Origin: an uncultured Clostridia bacterium
GTDB taxonomy: Bacteria; Bacillota; Clostridia; TANB77; CAG-508
Direction of reading: 5' to 3'
Assembly (NCBI GenBank): GCA_934167365.1
Contig: CAKPKU010000003.1
Location: forward strand, 1-50,305
DNA length: 50,305 nt
Part shown: positions 32,500-40,558 of the stretch, one piece after another
Layout: each line of letters begins with the position of its first letter
Position numbering within the stretch: position 1 is the stretch's first letter
Translations under genes and position numbers: made by a program
Notes under the pieces: generated by a model
What the model was told of the DNA's origin: nothing
The model's database searches: none
What the model saw: only the letters and a program-made list of their open reading frames with translations

Positions 32500-32673
32500 A
32501 TGGAAAATTGCAAAAAAGATATAACAACAACCATCCAATATTATTATTGGATTCCTGAAAATTCAATTGTAGCATTGAGAAATTCAGTGAAATTGGATTT
32601 CACAGGTAAATTTATCATCAATGCAGATGGTATTAGGTTTTATGAGGTGCGAGGCCAGAAAAAATATTTTTAA
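32500..32673 (+). CDS. Orphan 57-aa small protein
   Basis: It begins MENCKKDITTTIQYYYWIPE and ends YEVRGQKKYF. Strands such as KFIINADGIRFYEV suggest a small beta fold. No signal peptide or membrane helix. I recognise no family. GAAAGGAG lies eight bases before the ATG, with a fully consensus promoter upstream and a terminator straight after, so it should be a strongly expressed monocistronic transcript. Its codons (ATC three times, GTG and TTG twice each, plus ACC, GAG, CGA, GGC, CAG) are GC-richer than those of its neighbours, hinting at recent acquisition. Confidence 0.65.
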   Translation: MENCKKDITTTIQYYYWIPENSIVALRNSVKLDFTGKFIINADGIRFYEVRGQKKYF

Positions 32674-32679
32674 AAATTT

Positions 32680-32713
32680 AAAATCCCCAATATATTATTG
32701 GGGATTTTTTTTA
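32680..32713. terminator. Terminator between the 57-aa gene and the convergent 132-aa gene
   Basis: AAATCCCCAATA pairs with TATTGGGGATTT, with a T run after and an A run before, so it can serve both strands. Confidence 0.85.
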
Positions 32714-33112
32714 CGGAAAATTATGATACGACATCTCTTGGGAGTTTTCATTGATTGTGGCATAACCTACATAAACCTTTGATGTTTCATAATCAAAATA
32801 AGTTAGCGCTTCTCTAACTAAATCGAAGTATTTTAATTCATCGATTTTTGGTCTAAAACATAGAACTAATAAGTTTGTTCCGAAAAAGCTTTGAGCAATT
32901 TCTTTTGGTTGCTTTTCAAAGAAGTTTGACAAAAAACCATAAATTTCTTCGCCACCAGACTCATCTAAATCATAGACGTTGTGGCTATAAACAACAAAAC
33001 CATTTATTGTTTTGTCGTCAAACAAATCTTTGTTGGATTTATTAAAAAAATTTAATAAATCCTCTAATGTTACAGGTTGACCGCTAATTATAGCTTCGTA
33101 ACTGTTTTTCAT
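32711..33112 (-). CDS. Unknown 132-aa cytoplasmic protein
   Basis: An acidic, soluble protein with no signal peptide or membrane helix (YEAIISGQPVTLEDLLNFFN, LDESGGEEIYGFLSNFFEKQ, YVGYATINENSQEM). I recognise no family. The ATG at 33112 follows CTAGGAGGTG on the minus strand, and a TTTACA-17-TAAAAT promoter lies upstream. It is convergent with the 57-aa gene and shares its terminator. Its codon use is likewise somewhat less AT-extreme than the surroundings, so the two may have arrived together (inference). Confidence 0.6.
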   Translation of the reverse strand: MKNSYEAIISGQPVTLEDLLNFFNKSNKDLFDDKTINGFVVYSHNVYDLDESGGEEIYGFLSNFFEKQPKEIAQSFFGTNLLVLCFRPKIDELKYFDLVREALTYFDYETSKVYVGYATINENSQEMSYHNFP

Positions 33113-33168
33113 AAGAACACCTCCTAGTGTGTTGCACAGCGAGTTGATACGTATTATTGATAAAATAT

Positions 33169-33197
33169 ATTTTAGCATATTAAAAGCAGTATGTAAA
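33169..33197 (-). promoter_or_regulatory. Promoter of the 132-aa gene
   Basis: On the minus strand TTTACA (33192-33197), 17 bp, TAAAAT (33169-33174) with an upstream TGC. Confidence 0.6.
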
Positions 33198-33258
33198 TAC
33201 TTTTAGCAAAATTTACATAAAAAATTTGATGTAGATTAATTAATGAATGTTATAAATT

Positions 33259-34518
33259 TTAATTAATTTTTTTACTAAAAGAATTCAAACTATCTCCTTT
33301 TGACATACGAATACGACTAAGTTCATAAGGATTATCTCCAGGTCGTATTCGCCCATATTTAGTAGTATATGCCATTATATAGCCTGCTTCTTTTAAAGTT
33401 TTCATACAATCATCATTATAATGTCCAAATGGATAGCAAAATATGGTAGCATTTCCAATAAATGATTGCGAAGTTTGTACATCTTTTAATGCCTCATCAT
33501 GAGATAATGATAAAAATCTACCTTTGCCATCACTACCAGCTCTGTGCATATCATGAGAATGTGATTGAAAATTAATTTTATTAGAAAATTGTTTTAAATA
33601 ACTATTATCACCAATCCATGATGTAACCACAAAGGATGTAACTTTTACATTATAGCGCTCTATAACAGGGACAGCTAAATCAAAAAATGTTTTATCTCCA
33701 TCATCAACAGTAATGACAATGCTATGTTCAGGTAAGCATGAAGTGCCATCAATATAATTTTTTACTTCATCCCATGTAGGAAAATAATAGTTATTTTCTG
33801 TTAAATATTTTAGTTGATCTTCAAAATCATGAATTTCCATATAATTGGCATCTTTACCTGTTTGACCAGATTCTTTATCATAAAAGAAGTGATACATTAA
33901 AACAGGAAGACCTTTAGCTTTTTTATTTGAAAGATTTTTTGAATTTTTATCAACGACATTAACAGTACGGGTAACTTCTGATTCATTTCCAGATGAATCT
34001 TTTACAGTGTAGTTAACTGTATATTTGCCAAGTTTTGATGTATCAATATTATTTTCAATAGATATTTTTGTTGTTAAATCTCCATCATAATTATCAACAG
34101 CAGTAGCTCCTAAATCTTGATATTTAGTGCCTTGGGCTATATTAATTTCAGCACTATCGTTTAATGTAATAGTTGGCTTTTCTGAATCAATAACATTAAC
34201 TATTCTGGTTACTGTTGATGTTTTCTTTTTATATTTTATTGTATATTTAAATTCATATGAACCGATTTTTCCAATATCAAATCCATTATTATCGACTGTA
34301 ATATTATTTGATATATCTTTTGAGCCGTATTTAGCAGTAGCACCTGAATCGGTAAAATTTGAGTTTAAATTTAATGTAATTTCAGAATCACCATTTAATG
34401 AAATTTTTGGTGACTTGAAAGATTTGAATAATAAAAAAATAATAAATATTATTGCTATTGCAACTAAAATTTTTTTCTTATTCATTTTCTTATTTTTTGT
34501 ATTATGATTAGTATACAA
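33259..34518 (-). CDS. Polysaccharide deacetylase with two Ig-like (DUF5011-type) repeats
   Basis: 419 aa. A membrane anchor at about residues 17-32 is followed by two bacterial Ig-like repeats (36-110 and 113-190; each with ITLN, a YxDxGA-like motif and VTRxVNVxD ends), then a NodB domain from about 204: LPVLMYHFFYD, ITVDDGDKTFF (D272, D273), the metal-site region SHSHDMH (H320-H325) and CYPFGHY. The Asp pair sits in VDDG, a variant of TFDDG. It should deacetylate a wall glycan at the cell surface. The start is TTG at 34518 behind GGAGGCGG; the first internal ATG (34485) has only a weak site. The promoter at 34544-34572 excludes longer versions. Confidence 0.87.
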   Translation of the reverse strand: MYTNHNTKNKKMNKKKILVAIAIIFIIFLLFKSFKSPKISLNGDSEITLNLNSNFTDSGATAKYGSKDISNNITVDNNGFDIGKIGSYEFKYTIKYKKKTSTVTRIVNVIDSEKPTITLNDSAEINIAQGTKYQDLGATAVDNYDGDLTTKISIENNIDTSKLGKYTVNYTVKDSSGNESEVTRTVNVVDKNSKNLSNKKAKGLPVLMYHFFYDKESGQTGKDANYMEIHDFEDQLKYLTENNYYFPTWDEVKNYIDGTSCLPEHSIVITVDDGDKTFFDLAVPVIERYNVKVTSFVVTSWIGDNSYLKQFSNKINFQSHSHDMHRAGSDGKGRFLSLSHDEALKDVQTSQSFIGNATIFCYPFGHYNDDCMKTLKEAGYIMAYTTKYGRIRPGDNPYELSRIRMSKGDSLNSFSKKIN

Positions 34519-34543
34519 AATAACCGCCTCCTTTTTTGTTTTG

Positions 34544-34572
34544 ATTATAAGATAGTAGTAAAAATAAGTCAA
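34544..34572 (-). promoter_or_regulatory. Promoter of the Ig-repeat deacetylase gene
   Basis: On the minus strand TTGACT (34567-34572), 17 bp, TATAAT (34544-34549). Confidence 0.7.
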
Positions 34573-34700
34573 TTGCTTTAAATTAGGATTGAAAAAAATA
34601 TGCAAATATGATAAAAAATTCATAAAGTATTTTTGTAAAATAATGAAAGTTGATTTTAATTATTTTTCGAATGAATAAGGAGAAAAGGAGTAAAATTAAT

Positions 34701-35612
34701 ATGATTAAATTGGTAAAAAGTTTAGAATTAGCAAATTTTGTAACACATGCAGGGAAGTTTCATGCTGATGAAGTTTTTGGAACAATTTTATTAGAGCATA
34801 TATATGAAAATATAAATTTAATAAGATTACCGGAAGTAGATGAGGCAGATGTAAAGGATAAAATAGTTTATGATATAGGTGGTGGAAAATTTGATCATCA
34901 TCAATTAGGTGGAAATGGAGAAAGAAAAAATAAAATAAAATTTGCTGCATTTGGTTTGTTATGGCAAGAATATGGAAAACAATATTTAAAAAAATTAAAT
35001 GTGGAAAATATAGATGAATGTTTTGAAATGTTTGATAAGAATTTTGTACAATTTATTGATGCAGGAGATAATGGTCAAATAGAGTTTGAAAAAATAGATA
35101 TAAAATTAGTAACATTGTCTGATGTAATTGAAGGATTTAATCCAAATTGGAACGATGATATAGATCCAGATGTAAAATTCAAAGAAGCTCTTGAAATGGC
35201 AAAAATAATTTTTAATAATAAAATACAATCTACAATAGCTAAATGCTCAGCTAAAAAATTTGTAGAAGATGCTATTGATAAATCAAAAGATGGAATTATG
35301 CTTTTAAGTAGGTTTATGCCATATCAAGACTTTGTACTTGAATCTAAAAATCCAAAAGCAGAGCAAATTTTGTATGCTGTATTTAAATCAAATAGAAGTG
35401 GATACACAATAAGAGCAATTCCAAAAGAGCAAGGAAGCTTTAAAAATAGAAAAAAATTTCCAGACAAGTGGTGTGGATTAAGAAATGAAGAATTACAGCA
35501 TGTAACTGGAGTTAAAACCGCAACATTTTGTCATAATGCTGGTTTTATATGTGTAGCAGAACAGCTAGAAGATGCGATGAAATTGGCAAAATTAGCAGTA
35601 GAATATAATTAA
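34701..35612 (+). CDS. MYG1/UPF0160 family metal-dependent hydrolase
   Basis: 303 aa. The N-terminus THAGKFHADEVFGTILL and the motif YDIGGGKFDHHQ are hallmarks of the MYG1/UPF0160 family, a DHH-phosphoesterase relative; the eukaryotic member is reported as a 3'-5' RNA exonuclease. The bacterial function is not established. Other conserved blocks are FQSKNP-like VLESKNPKAEQILYAVF, SGYTIRAIP and CGLRNEELQHVTGVKTATFCHNAGF. The ATG at 34701 follows AAAAGGAG; two earlier in-frame ATGs (34650, 34671) lack ribosome sites. Single gene, 112 bp before pgi. Confidence 0.88.
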   Translation: MIKLVKSLELANFVTHAGKFHADEVFGTILLEHIYENINLIRLPEVDEADVKDKIVYDIGGGKFDHHQLGGNGERKNKIKFAAFGLLWQEYGKQYLKKLNVENIDECFEMFDKNFVQFIDAGDNGQIEFEKIDIKLVTLSDVIEGFNPNWNDDIDPDVKFKEALEMAKIIFNNKIQSTIAKCSAKKFVEDAIDKSKDGIMLLSRFMPYQDFVLESKNPKAEQILYAVFKSNRSGYTIRAIPKEQGSFKNRKKFPDKWCGLRNEELQHVTGVKTATFCHNAGFICVAEQLEDAMKLAKLAVEYN

Positions 35613-35663
35613 AAATATATTAAAGTTAGTTTATAAATGGATGTATATTATTTAAAGATTATC

Positions 35664-35692
35664 TTGAAAATAAAGTAACAATATAATATTAT
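35664..35692 (+). promoter_or_regulatory. Promoter of pgi
   Basis: TTGAAA (35664-35669), 17 bp, TATTAT (35687-35692). Confidence 0.55.
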
Positions 35693-35724
35693 ATACATAT
35701 ACAAAAGAAGGAGGGAATTTTATC

Positions 35725-37017
35725 ATGGAGAATAATATAAAATTAAACCTTGATTGCTCAGGAATAACAGATAGGGAGATAATGAGTTATTCTGACAAAA
35801 TAAAAAAAATACATAAAGAGCTAAATGAGTGTGCAGAAAAAGATAAAGATTTTGTAGGTTGGCTTAATTGGCCAGAATTATATGATCAAAAAGAATATCA
35901 AAAAATCAAAAAAATAGCTAAAAAAATAAACAATGATTCAAATATACTTATAGTAATAGGAATAGGTGGCTCATACTTAGGAGCAAGAGCTGTAATTGAA
36001 TCTTTAACAAATAGTATAAAAAAAGAAGGAAAAGTAGAAATTATATATGTTGGAAACAACTTAAGTTCAAGTTATATAAATGAAGTAATAGATTATGTTT
36101 CTGATAAAGACATATCAATAAATGTAATTTCAAAATCAGGAAAAACAACAGAGCCAGCAATTGCCTTTAGAATATTTAGAAGTCTTTTAGAAAATAAATA
36201 TGGAGTTGATGAAGCACGAAAAAGAATATATGTCACAACAACAAAAAGAAAAGGAGCATTATACAAAATTGCAATGCAGGAAAAATACGTAAAATTATCA
36301 ATTCCAGAAAATATTGGTGGAAGATATTCAGTTTTAACAGCAGTAGGATTATTACCAATAGCAGTTGCAGGATTGGATATTGATAAATTAATGGATGGTG
36401 CAAGATTTGCAATGAAAAAATATAATGATGATAATGTAAAAACTAATGATTGTTATAAATATGCAATTGCACGAAATATTTTGTATGATAAAGAAAAAAA
36501 TATAGAGCTACTTGCAACATATGAACCAAAATTAGGATATTTTATAGAATGGTGGAAACAATTATATGGTGAAAGTGAAGGAAAAAATTATAGCGGAATT
36601 TTCCCAACAGGAGTAACATATACAACAGATCTACATTCTTTAGGACAGTATGTACAAGAGGGAAGAAGAAACTTATTTGAAACAGTACTAAATATTAAAA
36701 ATGTTGAATCAGATATAGTTATAGGTTATGATGAAGAAAATTTAGATGAACTAAATTATATAGCAGGAAAAACAGTCTCATATGTATGTAAAATGGCAAT
36801 GAAAGGAACAATAAAGGCACATGTAGAAGGAGATGTTCCAAATATTGTTTTAGATATAAAAGCTTTAAATGAATATAGTATAGGTCAATTGATTTATTTT
36901 TTTGAAAAGGCTTGTGCGGTATCAGGAAAAATATTAGGAGTAAATCCATTTGATCAACCAGGAGTAGAAAAATATAAAGAAAATATGTATAATTTACTAG
37001 GAAAATATAATAACTAA
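35725..37017 (+). CDS. pgi: Glucose-6-phosphate isomerase
   Basis: 430 aa (EC 5.3.1.9), interconverting glucose-6-phosphate and fructose-6-phosphate. Sugar-isomerase motifs are VIGIGGSYLGARAV, VISKSGKTTEPAIAFR, NIGGRYSVLTAVGLLP and DLHSLGQYVQEGRR (catalytic Glu). The short length is typical of Firmicutes. GAAGGAGGG lies ahead of the ATG. Monocistronic. It links the glgP product, via phosphoglucomutase (not in the window), to glycolysis. Confidence 0.96.
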   Translation: MENNIKLNLDCSGITDREIMSYSDKIKKIHKELNECAEKDKDFVGWLNWPELYDQKEYQKIKKIAKKINNDSNILIVIGIGGSYLGARAVIESLTNSIKKEGKVEIIYVGNNLSSSYINEVIDYVSDKDISINVISKSGKTTEPAIAFRIFRSLLENKYGVDEARKRIYVTTTKRKGALYKIAMQEKYVKLSIPENIGGRYSVLTAVGLLPIAVAGLDIDKLMDGARFAMKKYNDDNVKTNDCYKYAIARNILYDKEKNIELLATYEPKLGYFIEWWKQLYGESEGKNYSGIFPTGVTYTTDLHSLGQYVQEGRRNLFETVLNIKNVESDIVIGYDEENLDELNYIAGKTVSYVCKMAMKGTIKAHVEGDVPNIVLDIKALNEYSIGQLIYFFEKACAVSGKILGVNPFDQPGVEKYKENMYNLLGKYNN

Positions 37018-37029
37018 AAATATATATGC

Positions 37030-37064
37030 AAAACAGCCAATTAGAATATAATGGCTGTTTTTAC
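37030..37064 (+). terminator. Intrinsic terminator of pgi
   Basis: AAAACAGCCA (37030-37039) and TGGCTGTTTT (37052-37061) pair exactly, followed by T. Confidence 0.85.
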
Positions 37065-37101
37065 ATATATAGATAAAATATGACAAAATATTTTATAGTA
37101 C

Positions 37102-37130
37102 TTCACTTAATAATATATTTATGATATTAT
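37102..37130 (+). promoter_or_regulatory. Promoter of the GH18 gene
   Basis: TTCACT (37102-37107), 17 bp, TATTAT (37125-37130). Confidence 0.45.
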
Positions 37131-37160
37131 ATAAAAGATAAAAAGAATAAAGGAGAACAT

Positions 37161-38891
37161 ATGAAAACTATAAGAAATATAATTTTAGTAATGATATTTG
37201 GAATATTAATAAGTATATGCTTATATATTGTACCAAATTATAAAAAAGATGGAACAGAAGGGAAGACAAATTTAGTAATAAACTATTCAAATGTTACAGC
37301 AAAAATGAAAGGTGAAGTCATAATAACAGATGATGGAAAAATCTATATATCTAAAGAAGATATTGAAAATTATTATGATAAATACATATATTATGATAAA
37401 AAATACGATTATATTATAGCAACAGGGAATGGGAAAATTGCTAAGTTTGATTTAACAAAAAACACTGCTACTATAAATGATAAAAACATTAATTCATCAG
37501 TAATAAAAAAAGATGATAAATATTATATACCTATATCAGATATAGAAGATGTTTACAATATTGATGTAAAATATATAAAAGAATATAATATTGTATTAAT
37601 AGAATCGTTAGATAAAAAATTAGAATCAGCTAAAGTAAAACAAAAAGCTTATGTAAAAAGTGAAAGTAGCAATTTTTCAAAAAAACTAGAGCAACTTAAT
37701 GAAAATGATAAAGTATACATTGTACCAAAAAAACAATCTGATTCAAGCCAAAATACTCAAGGAAATAAAAAAATATTGCAAGTAATAATTAATAAAGTAA
37801 AATCTTTAAAATCAGATAATAGTGGAAAGTGGACACTAGTAAGAACTTCAAATGGAAATTTAGGATATATAAAAACAGACAATTTGACTGAAACAACAGT
37901 TGAAAGAGAAGAAATAAAAGAGGAAAGTAAAACAATTAGTTTAGTTTGGGACTATTATTCAGAAGTAGGTAAAGCACCACAAAATACAGCTTCAACAAAA
38001 TATGATGGAGTAAATGTAGTTTCACCTTCATTCTTTTATTTAGAAGATGGACAACTAAAAGAAAACATAGGAGATGAAGGAGTAAATTATATAAATTGGG
38101 CAAAATCTAATAATTATGAAGTTTGGCCAATTGTAGCAAATAACAACAATAGTGAAGATAAAATAAATATTTTTTCAGTATTAATAAATGATTATAAAAA
38201 ACGTGAAGAGCTTATAAATCAAATTGTTGAGTATGTTAAAGAATATAAATTAGATGGAATTAATATTGATTTTGAAAATATAAATAAATCTGATAAAGAT
38301 TCATTATCAAGATTTGTAATAGAGCTAAAACCACGATTAGAAGCATTAGGAGCAAAATTATCTGTTGATGTTACAGAGCCTGATGGATCAGATAGATGGT
38401 CATTATGTTTTGATAGAAATGTTATAGGTGATGTTGCTGATTATATTGTATTTATGGCATATGATCAATATGGAAATGGATCAAAAAAAGCAGGAAGTAC
38501 AGCTGCATATTATTGGGTAGAAAGAAATATTAAAAAGTTTTTAGACCAAGAAGAAGTAGAAGCAAATAAAATTATACTTGGAATACCATTTTATACTAGA
38601 TTATGGAAAGATGATGGAACAAAATTAACAAGTACTGTTATAGCAATAAAAAATATTTCCAAATATATACCTTCAGATGTAGAAGTGCAATGGCTTGAAG
38701 ATTCACAACAACAATACATAGAGTATGAAAAAAATAATGTAACATATAAGATGTGGATAGAAAATGAAAAATCAATATCTCAAAAATTAGCTTTAATAAA
38801 AAAATATAAATTAGCAGGAGCAGCATATTGGCAAAAAGGATATGAAAATGAAGGAATTTGGCAAATAATAAAAAAGCAACTAATGGAATAA
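37161..38891 (+). CDS. GH18-family glycoside hydrolase with wall-binding N-terminal domains
   Basis: 576 aa. An N-terminal membrane anchor (6-24), a copper-amine-oxidase-like N-domain (about 40-150: TDDGKIYISKEDIENYY, KYYIPISDIEDVY), an SH3-like stretch (about 165-250: KAYVKSESSNFSKKLEQLNE, WTLVRTSNGNLGYI) and a C-terminal GH18 barrel from about 265. The catalytic signature is LDGINIDFENI with D370 and E372, followed by MAYDQYGNG and the final strand GAAYWQKG. Related spore and vegetative proteins (YaaH/SleL, YdhD type) cut peptidoglycan or cortex N-acetylglucosaminyl bonds. AAAGGAG precedes the ATG. Substrate is inferred from the family. Confidence 0.87.
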   Translation: MKTIRNIILVMIFGILISICLYIVPNYKKDGTEGKTNLVINYSNVTAKMKGEVIITDDGKIYISKEDIENYYDKYIYYDKKYDYIIATGNGKIAKFDLTKNTATINDKNINSSVIKKDDKYYIPISDIEDVYNIDVKYIKEYNIVLIESLDKKLESAKVKQKAYVKSESSNFSKKLEQLNENDKVYIVPKKQSDSSQNTQGNKKILQVIINKVKSLKSDNSGKWTLVRTSNGNLGYIKTDNLTETTVEREEIKEESKTISLVWDYYSEVGKAPQNTASTKYDGVNVVSPSFFYLEDGQLKENIGDEGVNYINWAKSNNYEVWPIVANNNNSEDKINIFSVLINDYKKREELINQIVEYVKEYKLDGINIDFENINKSDKDSLSRFVIELKPRLEALGAKLSVDVTEPDGSDRWSLCFDRNVIGDVADYIVFMAYDQYGNGSKKAGSTAAYYWVERNIKKFLDQEEVEANKIILGIPFYTRLWKDDGTKLTSTVIAIKNISKYIPSDVEVQWLEDSQQQYIEYEKNNVTYKMWIENEKSISQKLALIKKYKLAGAAYWQKGYENEGIWQIIKKQLME

Positions 38892-38894
38892 ATA

Positions 38895-38928
38895 AAAAAC
38901 ATCTACATATATTTATGTAGGTGTTTTT
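38895..38928 (+). terminator. Terminator-like hairpin containing the next gene's Shine-Dalgarno
   Basis: AAAAACATCTACATA (38895-38909) pairs with TATGTAGGTGTTTTT (38914-38928) with one G-U pair. The right arm contains TAGGTG, and the T run is followed at once by the ATG at 38929. Confidence 0.75.
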
Positions 38929-39816
38929 ATGTATAATAAAATAGGATATATTGAGTATAATTCAAATGAAAATGAATCATATATACACAATATAATAAAT
39001 AAAATTTTTAATAAAATTAATATTTGTGAGATTGAAAAAGATAAAATAAAAATTTTAATAAATAAACAAAAAATTTCAGATAAATTATTATTAAAAATAG
39101 TTCAGCTAATTAAAGTTAATGAAATAAATAAACTAGTTATTTCAAACGAAATAGATATAAATAAAAAAACTTTAACTGATAATAAAATAGAGCTATTAAA
39201 TGGGAAAAAGCTAATGAAAAATATGTTAATGTCAATATTAAGTATAATATACGAGTATAATAATATTGATATGAGATCAAGTGAAGTATATATAGCAATA
39301 AAAGATGATAAAGAGCTAAAAATTATTTCTGAACTTGCAAGTAACTTTAGGTGCATAAATATTGTTACAGATAGAATAAGAAAATTAAATAGATTAGAAA
39401 GTAAATTTGATAAAAATGACCAAATAATATATAGCATTTCAAGCAATAGAAACAAAAGTTTAAAAAGAGCAAAAATAATAATAAACTTTGATTATAACAG
39501 TGATTTTTTTGAGGAATTTTACATAAACAGATCAGCAATAATAATTAATTTAAGTGATAGTAAAATTAAAATGAAAACAAGTTTTCAAGGAGTGGTAATA
39601 GAAAATATTGATGTAAATTTTGAAAACTATAATAATACAAAATTTGATAAAAATATATTATATGAAAGTTACATATATAATTTAAATTATGAAGAGCTAC
39701 AATGCAAATTGATAGAAGATAAGTGCCAAATTAAAGGCTTTTTAGGAGCAAATGGAAAAATTAATAAATATGAATTAAAAGCAATAGCCCTTGACAAAAA
39801 TGTCAAAAAGGATTAA
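38929..39816 (+). CDS. Unknown 295-aa protein
   Basis: Ile/Asn/Lys-rich soluble protein with no signal peptide. Alternating strands and helices (KLLLKIVQLIKVNEINKLVI, SSEVYIAIKDDKELKIISEL, RCINIVTDRIRKLNRLE, RAKIIINFDYNSDFFEEFY) suggest one or two Rossmann-like alpha/beta domains. A GxGxxG nucleotide motif is not visible. The C-terminal QIKGFLGANGKINKYELKAI is distinctive. I cannot assign a family. Its ribosome site lies in the right arm of the terminator of the GH18 gene, so expression probably depends on readthrough. The greA promoter lies inside its last codons. Confidence 0.55.
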   Translation: MYNKIGYIEYNSNENESYIHNIINKIFNKINICEIEKDKIKILINKQKISDKLLLKIVQLIKVNEINKLVISNEIDINKKTLTDNKIELLNGKKLMKNMLMSILSIIYEYNNIDMRSSEVYIAIKDDKELKIISELASNFRCINIVTDRIRKLNRLESKFDKNDQIIYSISSNRNKSLKRAKIIINFDYNSDFFEEFYINRSAIIINLSDSKIKMKTSFQGVVIENIDVNFENYNNTKFDKNILYESYIYNLNYEELQCKLIEDKCQIKGFLGANGKINKYELKAIALDKNVKKD

Positions 39817-39819
39817 GAT
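39791..39819 (+). promoter_or_regulatory. Promoter of greA
   Basis: TTGACA (39791-39796), 17 bp, TAAGAT (39814-39819), inside the end of the preceding gene. Confidence 0.55.
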
Positions 39820-39875
39820 AGCATCGATTTATTAGTTAATTGAAAACATAAGTTTAAGAAAGGACTGTGATAAAC

Positions 39876-40355
39876 ATGGAAGAAAATAAAGAGGTTATAT
39901 TAACTCAAGAAGGTTTTGATAATTTAGAAAAACAATTAGAATATCTAAAAACAGAAAAAAGAGCTGAAATATCAGAAAGAATAAAAATAGCTTTAGGTTT
40001 TGGAGATTTATCAGAAAATTCAGAGTATGATGAAGCTAAAAATGCACAAGCAGAAAATGAAGCTCTAATTGCTGAACTAGAAAATAAAGTTAGATATGCT
40101 AAAATCATAGATGAATCAGAAATTGATACAAAAACAGTACAAGTAGGAAATACTGTAAAATTATTAGATATTGAATTTAATGAAGAAGTTGCATATACAA
40201 TAGTTGGATCAACAGAAGTTGATTTAGCACAAAATAGAATATCAAATGAATCACCAATGGGAAAAGCATTACTAGGAGCAAAAAAGAATCAAACAATAGA
40301 TGTTCAAGCTCCAGCAGGAATAGTAAAATATAAAATATTATCAATCACAAAATAA
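39876..40355 (+). CDS. greA: Transcription elongation factor GreA
   Basis: A 159-aa factor that enters the RNA-polymerase secondary channel and triggers cleavage of backtracked RNA. The N-terminal coiled coil (GFDNLEKQLEYLKTEKRAEI) carries the acidic tip GDLSENSEYDEAK, and the C-terminal FKBP-like domain includes NRISNESPMGKALLGAK. The ATG at 39876 is preferred to a GTG at 39867, which lies only two bases after AAAGGA. Its own promoter and a strong terminator are present. Confidence 0.95.
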   Translation: MEENKEVILTQEGFDNLEKQLEYLKTEKRAEISERIKIALGFGDLSENSEYDEAKNAQAENEALIAELENKVRYAKIIDESEIDTKTVQVGNTVKLLDIEFNEEVAYTIVGSTEVDLAQNRISNESPMGKALLGAKKNQTIDVQAPAGIVKYKILSITK

Positions 40356-40387
40356 AAAAGTCTCTAGAATTTCTAGAGATTTTTTAT
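40355..40387 (+). terminator. Intrinsic terminator of greA
   Basis: AAGTCTCTAGA and TCTAGAGATTT pair around ATT (one mismatch), with a T run after. Confidence 0.82.
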
Positions 40388-40502
40388 ATAATAGAGAAAT
40401 CCTGTATATAGCTATTACATAGCCAAAAAGATATGTTTTTATTGTTTTTTACTAAACTGTAATTAATCAACATAAAATATCAATTAAAATAACATAATAT
40501 TA

Positions 40503-40531
40503 TTGTAATTTTTTGGAAAATTTAGTATAAT
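40503..40531 (+). promoter_or_regulatory. Promoter of the zincin-queA-tgt operon
   Basis: TTGTAA (40503-40508), 17 bp, TATAAT (40526-40531). Transcription would start near the ATG at 40541, supporting the later start at 40559. Confidence 0.65.
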
Positions 40532-40558
40532 AGAAGCCAAATGATTGTTGGAGGATAT

